Part shown: positions 54,431-62,220 of the stretch, piece by piece
How positions within the stretch are numbered: the stretch's first letter is position 1
How the letters are laid out: the number at the start of each line of letters is the position of its first letter
Assembly: GCF_026191185.1 (NCBI RefSeq)
Contig: NZ_JAPHOV010000001.1
Span: 2,785,001-2,849,000 of the forward strand
Reading direction: 5' to 3'
DNA length: 64,000 nt
Source of the DNA: Legionella sp. PATHC032
GTDB lineage: Bacteria > Pseudomonadota > Gammaproteobacteria > Legionellales > Legionellaceae
Position numbers and translations under genes: made by a program
The notes under the pieces: model-generated
Database searches by the model: none
The model's input: only the letters and a program-made list of their open reading frames with translations
What the model was told of the DNA's origin: nothing

Positions 54431-56125
54431 TTACATTGCAGAAAGCTTAAAAGAATTTTCACTAATCGTTTCTTTTTGCTTAATGATTTTATCCATTTCT
54501 TGCACAAAAAGGATGACATCATCAAGAGTGAAATTGCGTTTATGAGATTTTGAATACTCTATATATCTCTGAGCAATATCTTTGCACTTTTCTGGTGTAT
54601 ATCTTTCATCACCTTCAAGTCCTTTTTGATACATCTGCGTGAGCGCCCTTGCGACTCGTGGGCCAGACTGCTTGTTTTTTCGAACATAAGGGTTTAGTTC
54701 TGTAGGGTATGGTTTGGGAGCTATATCCACAGATACTTTATGCAGGGTATGTTTTGAAAATTGACTTAATACACCCTTTTGAGATTGATCAGAATTAACT
54801 TTCTCCTCAGATGGTTTAGTCAAGGACAACTCTTCTTTTTTCTGAGGTATTACAGGACTTCGTTCAGGGCTATACAATCCAAATTTAGCTAAACCTGTGC
54901 TGATTTTATTTTCAACCATAAGGGCTGGAATGCATTCGAGAAAATTGGAAAAAAGTGTACCAAGAGACATCCTCAAGGCAGGTTCTGATGTTAATTTAGG
55001 TGTTGCTTTGCCCAGAAGCTGAAAAAATGATTCGATTTCTTTTTGTTTTGTAACAGCAGTTGGGCTGGTTTTAATAACCTCTACCTGCTTCATCAAATCG
55101 TGAAGCCAATCACTTATCAAAGAATATTTCTCTACTCCAAGTTCTTTACTGCCATGCTCTGACTGCATCCTTTCCAATAGTTCGAGTAATTTTTCTTCTT
55201 TGTCAGTTAGTTTTGATGTAAATATCGAATCAGGAATGATAGAAGTCCAATGAGTATTGCTTTCATTATTTAATATCATTTCCGGACTACCCGCCTGATA
55301 GGACGGACTTGTTCCATTTCTATGAACATGCAAAATAATTTCATGATCATAGACAAGATCAATTCTTCCCTCATGGTTACGCACCATGCGTTCACCTTGT
55401 ATGGCACGATGTAAAACCATCAGTGTTTCTTCACTGCCCCATACATATTCTCTTCGGAGATGATCTTTGTATTCATCAAGATGTTTTTCATTATCAGCTA
55501 ATAAAAAATCTATCGTTTCTTTCCTTAGAATATTATCTAAAATAGTCGCCTGATGAACTTGGATCTCTTTTTCAGTTAAGCTTTGCTCTTTGAGTTCCTG
55601 TTTTTTACTTTCCCATTGACGATTAAATTCTTCTATGACAGAAGGTGTTTTTGTTAAAATATATTCTTGAAGAGCATCCAACAAACCACTTACCTTATAT
55701 ATCTCCGCCTCAGTATAATCAGGATTCGAGAAATCATTGTCTATTAACAAGGTCAACTCTGATTCATTGATTTGTAGTGAGCGTTTAAAACCAAATTCCA
55801 CCGCATAATGAAGAGATGAAAATAAAGGCGTATCATGAGGTGAAGATTTGAATTCGACTTTAGTATATTCTGCTGCCAAATCTCTGGTTGCCCTGCCAAG
55901 AATTGGTTCTATAACTGTCTTGATTTCTTCGCGGGTAAATGCCCTATTGATGTCCTTGGATAATAGTTTTTGTAAACGAGCCCTATCTTCTTCCTTTAAT
56001 CCTAATTTGTTAAAAATATCTTCAGTAATCCTGACATTATTTTTTGCCCGCAAATAATACATTAATGAAATACTGTAAGCATAATACAGGCAATTGCCTT
56101 TACCACTATTATCCACATTAAACAT
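54431..56125 (-). CDS. lotC: Effector LotC/Lem27, OTU-family deubiquitinase
   Basis: 564 residues from ATG 56125, which has AAAAGGAG 5 nt upstream. Published numbering uses a start 12 codons earlier (56161): D17, C24 in DNSGKGNCLYY and H304 in SNTHWTSII then match exactly. LotC (lpg2529) is an OTU cysteine protease with an enlarged helical insertion between catalytic Cys and His, and removes ubiquitin from targets on the Legionella vacuole. The C-terminal third is a separate region ending in a helical domain. Convergent with the GH13 gene. Confidence 0.94.
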   Translation of the reverse strand: MFNVDNSGKGNCLYYAYSISLMYYLRAKNNVRITEDIFNKLGLKEEDRARLQKLLSKDINRAFTREEIKTVIEPILGRATRDLAAEYTKVEFKSSPHDTPLFSSLHYAVEFGFKRSLQINESELTLLIDNDFSNPDYTEAEIYKVSGLLDALQEYILTKTPSVIEEFNRQWESKKQELKEQSLTEKEIQVHQATILDNILRKETIDFLLADNEKHLDEYKDHLRREYVWGSEETLMVLHRAIQGERMVRNHEGRIDLVYDHEIILHVHRNGTSPSYQAGSPEMILNNESNTHWTSIIPDSIFTSKLTDKEEKLLELLERMQSEHGSKELGVEKYSLISDWLHDLMKQVEVIKTSPTAVTKQKEIESFFQLLGKATPKLTSEPALRMSLGTLFSNFLECIPALMVENKISTGLAKFGLYSPERSPVIPQKKEELSLTKPSEEKVNSDQSQKGVLSQFSKHTLHKVSVDIAPKPYPTELNPYVRKNKQSGPRVARALTQMYQKGLEGDERYTPEKCKDIAQRYIEYSKSHKRNFTLDDVILFVQEMDKIIKQKETISENSFKLSAM

Positions 56126-56154
56126 ATTGACTCCTTTTTGTAAATTCAAAACCC

Positions 56155-56406
56155 TTACCACGTTAATAGTCTTTTATTGCTTTTCCTCCTTGGTCTGATT
56201 TCATTATTTGAAAGATTCATGAGTTCTTTTCTGGTAATGGACTGATACTCAGTGATATAAGTGAGTAAATCGATAAATACTTTATTTGATACGAAAAGAA
56301 TTTTTTCAAGGATGGATTCGGAGTCATTCATTTGAACCCGGTGACCAGGGTAATTGGCTTGCTGCGGGGTAATATTATTTATGATTAAATCCCAACATAT
56401 TGACAC
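56155..56406 (-). CDS. Short open frame upstream of lotC, doubtful
   Basis: 83 codons starting at GTG 56406 (AGGGA upstream) or 58 from ATG 56331. It overlaps the extended lotC start by a few bases. The C-terminus is basic. No family, signal peptide or membrane helix recognised. It could be a small gene co-transcribed with lotC, a decayed fragment, or chance. Confidence 0.35.
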   Translation of the reverse strand: MSICWDLIINNITPQQANYPGHRVQMNDSESILEKILFVSNKVFIDLLTYITEYQSITRKELMNLSNNEIRPRRKSNKRLLTW

Positions 56407-56593
56407 AACATTAATCCCTTAGTTTTTATTTGATATAAAATGCAATGTATACGATCAAAATGATTCACGCAATACTTTCATCTCATTTTCCAATCAGTGA
56501 GCACGATTAATACCAAAGTGATTTTTATATGTAAATCATTGGGTTAATTCACAGGGAAAAATTGGCTATAAAATTAACTGTGGTTAACAGGTG

Positions 56594-56622
56594 TTGACAG
56601 TATTACCATAGTCCTGTATACA
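56594..56622 (+). promoter_or_regulatory. Sigma-70 promoter of the Phe operon
   Basis: TTGACA, a 17-bp spacer and TATACA. Predicted transcription start is near 56630, leaving about 25 nt before the leader ORF. An upstream near-palindrome (CCAAAGTGATTT ... AAATCATTGG, 56513-56542) could be an operator. Confidence 0.75.
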
Positions 56623-56653
56623 TAATATACAAGTTAAATTTTTGTGATTATTC

Positions 56654-56764
56654 ATGCCCTACATTACTACACCAAATCAGTTAAATAAAAAAGCAAGCCT
56701 TGTACAGGCTTTTGCTTGCTTTTTTTATTTTAGCTTTTTCAGCCCTGAGCTGGGTGGTAGGTAG
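56654..56764 (+). CDS. pheL: Phe-rich leader peptide of the aromatic operon
   Basis: 36 residues starting MPYITTPNQLNKK. Phe occurs at codons 20, 23, 24, 26, 28 and 29, and Tyr at 25, giving FACFFYFSFF: the classic layout of a Phe attenuation leader such as E. coli PheL. The stop TAG ends at 56764. Its last codons (GAG CTG GGT) form the 5' arm of the antiterminator. The ribosome site is weak. A hairpin, AAGCAAGC/GCTTGCTT, with T7 lies within the ORF and may act as the pause stem. The gene name is by analogy. Confidence 0.85.
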   Translation: MPYITTPNQLNKKASLVQAFACFFYFSFFSPELGGR

Positions 56765-56807
56765 GCAATACTAACACTCCAACCCCCAGCTGAGTCTGGG
56801 GGTTTTT
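56748..56807 (+). promoter_or_regulatory. Transcription attenuator (antiterminator and terminator)
   Basis: Terminator: CCCCCAG (56783-56789) pairs with CTGGGGG (56796-56802), then TTTTT. Antiterminator: AGCTGGG (56748-56754), at the end of the leader ORF, pairs with CCCAGCT (56785-56791). The two share 56785-56789 and exclude each other. A ribosome stalled at the Phe codons leaves 56748 free and allows read-through; one reaching the stop at 56762 covers it and lets the terminator form. Confidence 0.85.
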
Positions 56808-56864
56808 GATATCCAGGATCCCCAGCCCAATACGGGAGTTGGATACAAAAGAGGAGTGTGAACG

Positions 56865-56930
56865 ATGAACCATCCATCTCATATTCATCATCCATCCAAA
56901 GCCCCTTCTGGCTTGGGGAGGGTACGATGA
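56865..56930 (+). CDS. Second small upstream ORF, His-rich, coupled to DAHP synthase
   Basis: 21 residues starting MNHPSHIHHPSK, with GAGGAG at 8 nt. Its stop TGA overlaps the DAHP-synthase ATG (ATGA), so the two would be translationally coupled. Four His codons in nine are striking, but the operon is not for histidine. It may simply deliver ribosomes to the next start, or regulate it. Confidence 0.5.
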   Translation: MNHPSHIHHPSKAPSGLGRVR

Positions 56931-57970
56931 GTTATTCAATCTTAAAAAAACTGCCACCAATAGAAAAAATCATCCAGGAATTGCCATTACCCTATCCAGC
57001 CTGTCAGCAAATTGCTCAAGACCGGCAAGAAATCAAAGCGATTTTGGAAGGGCGAGATAAACGTCTTTTGATGATAGTTGGTCCTTGTTCAGCATGGCCT
57101 AAGAAAGCTGTATTGGAATACGCTGAGCGTTTGGTACAACTCAACAACAAAGTAAAACACGATTTAAAATTAATCATGCGGGTTTACATTCAAAAGCCCA
57201 GAACAACAAAAGGCTGGACTGGCCCTGTTAATCAACCCGATTTGTTTTCAACCCCTGATATAGAAGCGGGTATAAAATATACTCGGGATATGATGATAAA
57301 AGTCATTCAAATGGGGCTCCCTATCGCTGATGAGGCTCTTTTCACCCATAATGCCAAGGGATTTCTTGAACTTCTGTCCTGGGTTGCAATAGGCGCCCGT
57401 AGTTCAGAAGATCAAGAGCATCGAATTTTTGCCTCTGGCCTTGACTGTGCGGTAGGATTAAAAAACCCCACACATGGTTCACTTGCTGTAGGAGTAAACA
57501 GCCTAGTTGCCTCACAACATCCTCATGTCGCTGTCTTTGATGGATATGAAGTGCAAACCCATGGTAATCATCATGCTCATCTCGTTCTGCGTGGCTCAAA
57601 CCAAGCCCCCAATTACTCCGTTTCTCACCTGGAGGAGGTCATGTACTATATGGGCATGCATCAGATAGTTAACCCTTCTGTCATTATTGATGTGAGCCAT
57701 GACAACTGTCTGGTGAATGGGAAAAAAAATCATCAACTGCAACCATCAATTGCTTTTAGCATTCTTGAAAGCATCAAAAATAGACCCGATTTAAAACAAC
57801 TGGTCAAAGGTTTCATGGTAGAAAGTTTCATCAAAGAAGGTAATCAAAAATTAGACTCTATCAATCCGGCAAACATTGATTTAAACGGGTTATCCGTTAC
57901 AGATCCTTGCCTCAGTTGGGAAAAGACAGAATCGTTCCTGTTGGAACTGGCAGAGAGGAAAGCGTTATGA
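56927..57970 (+). CDS. DAHP synthase, class I (AroF/G/H type)
   Basis: 347 residues from ATG 56927, which has GGGGAGG upstream. Class I signatures: VGPCSAWP, MRVYIQKPRTTKGWTGPVNQP in two parts, GARSSEDQEHRIFASGL, and IDVSHDN for metal binding. It condenses phosphoenolpyruvate and erythrose-4-phosphate, the first step of aromatic synthesis. First enzyme gene of the attenuated operon; its stop overlaps the next start (ATGA). Which amino acid, if any, inhibits it cannot be told; operon control suggests Phe. Confidence 0.93.
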   Translation: MSYSILKKLPPIEKIIQELPLPYPACQQIAQDRQEIKAILEGRDKRLLMIVGPCSAWPKKAVLEYAERLVQLNNKVKHDLKLIMRVYIQKPRTTKGWTGPVNQPDLFSTPDIEAGIKYTRDMMIKVIQMGLPIADEALFTHNAKGFLELLSWVAIGARSSEDQEHRIFASGLDCAVGLKNPTHGSLAVGVNSLVASQHPHVAVFDGYEVQTHGNHHAHLVLRGSNQAPNYSVSHLEEVMYYMGMHQIVNPSVIIDVSHDNCLVNGKKNHQLQPSIAFSILESIKNRPDLKQLVKGFMVESFIKEGNQKLDSINPANIDLNGLSVTDPCLSWEKTESFLLELAERKAL

Positions 57971-58551
57971 AGAATCTCATTGAAGAAAAAGAAGCGATTC
58001 GCTTCGGTGTTTCTGGAGATATCGGATCATTTTCTGAGGAAGCAGCGCTGCTTTATGCTAAAGAGAAAGATATTAATGTCCATCTCATTCATTTGCTGGA
58101 TATGGAAGGCGTTTTAAATGCTATTGAGAATGAAACTATAGATTTGGGCATCTTACCCGTTGTGAACCTTTTAGGAGGATTGGTAAAACCAGCATTTCAG
58201 GCTATGGGCAAATATTCATTTACTCCCATCGATGAGATTTGGCATGACATTAACCAATGCCTGCTGGTTAAATCGAATACTCAACATCATAAAATTACCC
58301 ATATTGTTTCGCATCCTCAAGGTCTTGCCCAGTGCAAAAAATTCCTAAGCAACCAATTTAAGGATGCGAAAAAAATAGAATGGATCGATACAGCAAAAGC
58401 AGCAAAGGATTTGGCAGAAGGAATATTGCCACCCCATGCTGCTGTCATTGCGTCGGCACGTTGTGCATCACTTTATGGTTTGAAAATAAGAGCGAGAAAT
58501 ATTGAGGACAGCAATCAGAATAAAACAGCTTTTATATTAGTTAAAAAATAG
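57967..58551 (+). CDS. pheA: Prephenate dehydratase catalytic domain, no ACT domain
   Basis: 194 residues. A periplasmic-binding-like PDT fold: SGDIGSFSEEAAL near the start, and the catalytic Thr motif as NQNKTAFILV at the very end (equivalent of NxTRF). Usual enzymes continue about 80 residues into an ACT domain that binds Phe; this one stops 10 residues after the Thr motif. It converts prephenate to phenylpyruvate. The motif Arg is Ala here. There is no signal peptide. Coupled to the DAHP synthase upstream by ATGA. Confidence 0.85.
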   Translation: MKNLIEEKEAIRFGVSGDIGSFSEEAALLYAKEKDINVHLIHLLDMEGVLNAIENETIDLGILPVVNLLGGLVKPAFQAMGKYSFTPIDEIWHDINQCLLVKSNTQHHKITHIVSHPQGLAQCKKFLSNQFKDAKKIEWIDTAKAAKDLAEGILPPHAAVIASARCASLYGLKIRARNIEDSNQNKTAFILVKK

Positions 58552-58585
58552 AGTGATAAGGTCCCTATCTGCTAAGGAGTTCATC

Positions 58586-58846
58586 ATGAGTACAATCGAA
58601 GAACTAAGAAAACAAATTGAGCAAACTGATGCAGACATCATTGAAAAGTTGGCTCAACGCCAAGATTTGGCCAAGCAAATCGGTGCTTTAAAATCTAAAG
58701 AAGGAAAAAAAATAATAGATCGTCTGCGCGAAAAAAAATTGTTTGAATATTATGACTGTTTGTCCAAGCAATATCACTTGCAACAGGATTTCGTGAATCA
58801 ATTATTCAAGATAATTATCTCAAACTCAAAAAAGGTCCAAAAATAA
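58586..58846 (+). CDS. Chorismate mutase, AroQ type
   Basis: 86 residues from ATG 58586, with AAGGAG upstream; the frame opens earlier at 58553 without a ribosome site. All-helical AroQ fold: IEELRKQIEQTDADIIEKLAQR in two parts, then AKQIGALKSKEG, and a C-terminal helix to KKVQK. It converts chorismate to prephenate. Its stop overlaps the next ATG by one base. In E. coli PheA this domain is fused to PDT; here the two are separate adjacent genes. Confidence 0.9.
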   Translation: MSTIEELRKQIEQTDADIIEKLAQRQDLAKQIGALKSKEGKKIIDRLREKKLFEYYDCLSKQYHLQQDFVNQLFKIIISNSKKVQK

Positions 58847-60012
58847 TGAACCATTGTGAAAAAAAAAGCTTGCCCAAAGATTCCGCAACAGTTGCCATTA
58901 ATTCTCTGGCTCAACAAAAAATAAACGTGGGAATCAAAATTCATAATCTCAGTGCTGGAGAACCCAAACTGCCACCCCATCCCTCCATAATAAATGCCGT
59001 TACACAAGCTATGGAACAAGGGCATACCCTTTATCCTCCCATAATGGGGATTCCTGAACTACGTCATCTGGGCTGTGAATGGATGAATAGATCCTATGAT
59101 TGTTCATTCCAAAAGGAGCAATGCCTGGTTGTGAATGGTGGAAAACTTGGCATTTATTTACTCATTCAATTATTATTGCGGCCAACCGATGAAGTCATTA
59201 TTCCTTCTCCCTACTGGGTATCCTATCCAGCCATGGTTAGCCTGTTTGGTGGTACTCCCGTGATAGTTGAAACGACAGAAGTTGAAGAATGGAAACTAAC
59301 GCCACAGGCTCTGAAAAAGGCTTGTTCTGCAAAAAGTAAAATACTCATTCTGAATAATGCCAGCAATCCAACTGGAGCCTTGTATACCCAATCCGAACTG
59401 ACTCACTTATTGCAAATTGCCGAGGAGCAAGATCTTTTAGTGATCTCTGATGAAGTTTACAGCGAACTGACCTATGATGGGCATCATTACGTATCCTGTG
59501 GTTCTTTCCCCCAGTTTCGGGAGCGTGTCATCATCATTCAAAGCTGTTCAAAAAACTTTTCCATGACGGGTTGGCGAGTAGGATTCGTTTTCGCCCCAGA
59601 AATATTCATCAACCCTTTAACTTCTCTAGTCAGTCAAAGCACCAGTGGAGTAACCACCCTTAGCCAATGGGCTGCTGTGGCGGCACTGCAAGAGGTAAAT
59701 CAAGTCAATATCTGGGTTCAACAAAACATGGAAAAAAGAAGAAATTGCCTCCTCCGCACCTTGCATGACTATCTGGGATTGACTATAACACCTCCAGTTT
59801 CCTCACTTTATGTTTTTCTTTCCCTAAAGGATATTGGCTGCAAAAATCAAAATTCCGAAGAGTTTTGTAAACAAGCTTTGGATAAGGCCAATGTTGCGAT
59901 GGTACCAGGAATCGCCTTTGGTAAAGAGGGTTACGTCCGTTTGTCTTTTGGAGGCAATGAAGAAGATTTAAAATCAGGTGTCTATGCTCTGGCACAATGG
60001 CTACATCATTGA
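58846..60012 (+). CDS. Class I aminotransferase, probable aromatic
   Basis: 388 residues of the AspC/AatA subgroup I-gamma. Signatures are GEPKLPPHPSI, NNASNPTGALYTQ, ISDEVYSELTYDG and the PLP lysine in SCSKNFSMTGWRVGF, then RLSFGGNEEDL with the substrate Arg. Its place at the end of the operon points to transamination of phenylpyruvate to Phe. Last gene of the run; a repeat-rich gap follows. Confidence 0.9.
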   Translation: MNHCEKKSLPKDSATVAINSLAQQKINVGIKIHNLSAGEPKLPPHPSIINAVTQAMEQGHTLYPPIMGIPELRHLGCEWMNRSYDCSFQKEQCLVVNGGKLGIYLLIQLLLRPTDEVIIPSPYWVSYPAMVSLFGGTPVIVETTEVEEWKLTPQALKKACSAKSKILILNNASNPTGALYTQSELTHLLQIAEEQDLLVISDEVYSELTYDGHHYVSCGSFPQFRERVIIIQSCSKNFSMTGWRVGFVFAPEIFINPLTSLVSQSTSGVTTLSQWAAVAALQEVNQVNIWVQQNMEKRRNCLLRTLHDYLGLTITPPVSSLYVFLSLKDIGCKNQNSEEFCKQALDKANVAMVPGIAFGKEGYVRLSFGGNEEDLKSGVYALAQWLHH

Positions 60013-60129
60013 TTAAGTCAATTGATTACTCTGCAAAACGCATGACCAGACCTCTTGCATAACCAGTCTCTTTTATTTTACTGCTGCGTTGCAAACGTTT
60101 CTGTGGTGCCTCATTTAACGGCTCTATAA

Positions 60130-60201
60130 CAGGACTTACGAAAAACCCCAAGGTCGAGTTAAAAATGTTTTTAAAGAGATTGGGGTTTTTCGTAAGTTCT
60201 G
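60130..60201. repeat. Dispersed inverted-repeat element, copy D (internally deleted)
   Basis: 72 bp with arms ACTTACGAAAAACCCCAA and TTGGGGTTTTTCGTAAGT (18 bp, perfect) around a short centre, AAAAATGTTTTTAAAGAG. It shows the terminal inverted repeat best and lacks the interior of the longer copies. Confidence 0.85.
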
Positions 60202-60275
60202 TATAAAATTGATGCATTCGACAATAGGCTAAAAAACCATTATGTTATTTATCGAAATATCAGGATAAAAAAATC

Positions 60276-61172
60276 ATGCCAATAAAATACGATAATTTAA
60301 TCTGTTACAAACAGATATCCATTGATGACCATGGAAAACTTAAATTTTTTCTTGAAAAGCACAGTACAAAAGAAGGGACATGGGGTAAACTTTGCTTAAA
60401 CGAAGGTGAAATTGATTTTATTTTCCTGGATGGCTCGGGCCAGGAACTGTCGCGCATCCGACTGGATAAAAACAATCAGGAATTGTCTATTCCTCCTGCT
60501 TCCTGGCATAAAATTATTCCAATCAGCGCCACCTTCAATTCTCGGCTTGAATTTTATTGCAAACCTCATCGCTACTTTAACAAAAAATACGGTTTAACTG
60601 AGGTGCACCGTGACTTACTGTACGTGTATCATACTTACTTATCGCATTCAGGCCCACTAACTATCCTGGATGTCGGTTGTGGTTCAGGTAGAAATCTTTT
60701 GTACTTGGCCCAACTTGGTCATGCAGTGACTGGGATTGATATCAATCAATCGGCACTGGAAAATATTCAGGTAATTGCTCAAAAAGAAAATCTGAGTTCA
60801 ATTAACACTTTGGCACAGGATTTAAATCAACCTCAATCCCTTACCAGAAATCATTATGATTTTATTTGCTCTACCGTGACCCTCCAATTTTTAAATGCCT
60901 TTTGTATTCCAGCCTTATTGACTGAATTGCAGAAGGCAACGAAGAAAAATGGCTATCATTTTCTGGTTTTTCCCGTCCAATCCAATCTTTATTCGCTTCC
61001 AGCTTCATTTACGTTTTTGCCAAAGCAGGAAGAACTGTATCATTTTTACCAGGACAGGGGCTGGTCTATCCTCGAATACAAAGAAACAGTAGGACATCTT
61101 CATAAACAGGACGAATTGGGAAGACCGATGCAAGGATTATTTGCTCTTTTGCTTGCCCAGAAAGTTTTATAA
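60276..61172 (+). CDS. tehB: TehB-type SAM-dependent methyltransferase
   Basis: 298 residues. Residues 1-95 form the cupin-like TehB N-terminal domain (ending PPASWHKIIPIS). The methyltransferase follows with motif I ILDVGCGSGRNLLYLA, GIDINQSALEN, and a late SYSLP-like loop. TehB methylates tellurite or selenite and gives resistance; its natural role may be in oxidant or metalloid defence. The two-domain form resembles that of Haemophilus. AGGA lies upstream of the ATG. Flanked by repeat copies D and E. Confidence 0.87.
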   Translation: MPIKYDNLICYKQISIDDHGKLKFFLEKHSTKEGTWGKLCLNEGEIDFIFLDGSGQELSRIRLDKNNQELSIPPASWHKIIPISATFNSRLEFYCKPHRYFNKKYGLTEVHRDLLYVYHTYLSHSGPLTILDVGCGSGRNLLYLAQLGHAVTGIDINQSALENIQVIAQKENLSSINTLAQDLNQPQSLTRNHYDFICSTVTLQFLNAFCIPALLTELQKATKKNGYHFLVFPVQSNLYSLPASFTFLPKQEELYHFYQDRGWSILEYKETVGHLHKQDELGRPMQGLFALLLAQKVL

Positions 61173-61190
61173 AATTCGCATTCATAAAAT

Positions 61191-61314
61191 CAGGACTTAC
61201 GAAAAATCCCAGGGTCAAGGCAAAAAATGTTTTTAATGAGAGAGCTGAGATAAACTGAATGACCGAATTAAAAACATTGTTTAACAAAGAGATTGGTTTT
61301 TTTCGTCAGTCCTG
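61191..61314. repeat. Dispersed inverted-repeat element, copy E
   Basis: The most complete copy: ends CAGGACTTACGAAAAATCCC and TTTTTTTCGTCAGTCCTG, interior AAAAAATGTTTTTAATGAGAG, ATAAACTGAATGACCGAATT and TTTAACAAAGAGATTGG. It lies between convergent tehB and nsrR and may end both transcripts. Confidence 0.85.
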
Positions 61315-61333
61315 AAAATGTTATTTTGGATTG

Positions 61334-61765
61334 CTAACTGATCCTTAATAAAGTAGACAACTCACTTGGGTTATGTAAAACATCTGCCAGAGTGTACTGC
61401 TCTAAAATCTGCAGGAAAGCACGTTGTGCCTCATACAAAACGCTCTTGAGTTTACATGCTGGAGCAATGCAGCAGTTTGCCTTTTCTTTATTAAAACAGG
61501 GAACCAAATCGAAATTGGGCTCAAGCTCCATAATCAATTGACCTAAATTAATGGTTTCAGGTGAGGCTGCCATCAAAATACCGCCATGTTTCCCTCGTAT
61601 TGTTTTAATTAAACCCATCTTTGATAAATTATGAATGATTTTGATGAGGTGATTGTTTGATATCGAATAGGCGTCTGTAATGTCCTTAATGGTACATGAA
61701 CCTTTCTTTAGGGCAATGTAGATCAAGGCGCGTAAGGAATAATCAGTAAATTGAGTCAATTGCAT
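61334..61765 (-). CDS. nsrR: NO-sensing Rrf2-family repressor NsrR
   Basis: 143 residues. Winged helix at the N-terminus (MQLTQFTDYSLRALIYIA and SISNNHLIKIIHNL). The iron-sulfur loop has C90, C98/C99 and C104, in VPCFNKEKANCCIAPACKL, the NsrR pattern. The cluster is destroyed by nitric oxide, which releases the repressor. It is divergent from the haemoglobin operon, whose promoter holds a perfect NsrR site, so control of that operon is nearly certain. Confidence 0.93.
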   Translation of the reverse strand: MQLTQFTDYSLRALIYIALKKGSCTIKDITDAYSISNNHLIKIIHNLSKMGLIKTIRGKHGGILMAASPETINLGQLIMELEPNFDLVPCFNKEKANCCIAPACKLKSVLYEAQRAFLQILEQYTLADVLHNPSELSTLLRIS

Positions 61766-61785
61766 AAAAAAATCCTTCTGGTTTG

Positions 61786-61814
61786 TTGACGTCTATTATT
61801 TCTTTTTATAAGAT
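61786..61814 (+). promoter_or_regulatory. Promoter of the haemoglobin/reductase operon
   Basis: TTGACG, 17-bp spacer, TAAGAT. The -10 overlaps the left arm of the NsrR site, the usual place for repression. Confidence 0.65.
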
Positions 61815-61832
61815 GTATTTCAAATACATCTT
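61810..61832. promoter_or_regulatory. NsrR operator
   Basis: AAGATGTATTT, one base, AAATACATCTT: a perfect 11-1-11 inverted repeat matching the known NsrR consensus (AAGATGyATTT). It sits 14 bp before the haemoglobin ATG in the divergent nsrR promoter region. Confidence 0.93.
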
Positions 61833-61845
61833 TAAGGAGTATATC

Positions 61846-62220
61846 ATGACTGAATCATTGTTTGAGCGATTAGGCGGCCAAAATGCTGTCAATACGGCTG
61901 TGGATATTTTCTACCGCAAAATGCTCATGGATGACAGGGTGAATTATTTTTTTGATGACGTGGATATGGAGCAACAAATCCTTAAGCAAAAAGGATTTTT
62001 AACCATGGTGTTTGGCGGACCAAATCACTATACAGGAAAAAGTATGCGGGGAGGACATCAGCATCTACTTGCTATGGGCTTAAATGACTCACATGTCGAT
62101 ATTGTCATCGAGCATTTAGGGGAAACCCTTAAGGAATTGGGCGCCAATGAAGAAGACATTCAAAAAGTAGCGGCAATCGCCAATAGCGTTCGTGACGATG
62201 TATTGGGGCGATCATCATGA
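61846..62220 (+). CDS. Group 1 truncated haemoglobin
   Basis: 124 residues from ATG 61846, with AAGGAG upstream; the frame to 61783 runs through the operator and is not coding. TrHbN signatures: LFERLGGQNAVNTAV, Tyr B10 at residue 23 (DIFYRKM), FGGP, and the haem-proximal His71 in MRGGHQHL. With the reductase encoded next (overlap ATGA) it should bind O2 and turn NO into nitrate. Controlled by NsrR. Confidence 0.93.
   Translation: MTESLFERLGGQNAVNTAVDIFYRKMLMDDRVNYFFDDVDMEQQILKQKGFLTMVFGGPNHYTGKSMRGGHQHLLAMGLNDSHVDIVIEHLGETLKELGANEEDIQKVAAIANSVRDDVLGRSS

Noticed and set aside
56691..56726. Hairpin AAGCAAGC/GCTTGCTT with T7 read as a terminator of an upstream gene
   Set aside because: It lies inside the Phe leader ORF downstream of the operon promoter, and its T-run encodes the Phe codons; a pause stem is more likely.
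56650..56930. A T-box riboswitch for the aromatic operon
   Set aside because: No T-box bulge or specifier pattern; the leader-peptide attenuator explains the region fully.
60026..60217. A 63-codon minus-strand frame after the aminotransferase
   Set aside because: Its N-terminal half is the translated repeat copy D and it has no ribosome site or family; likely chance.
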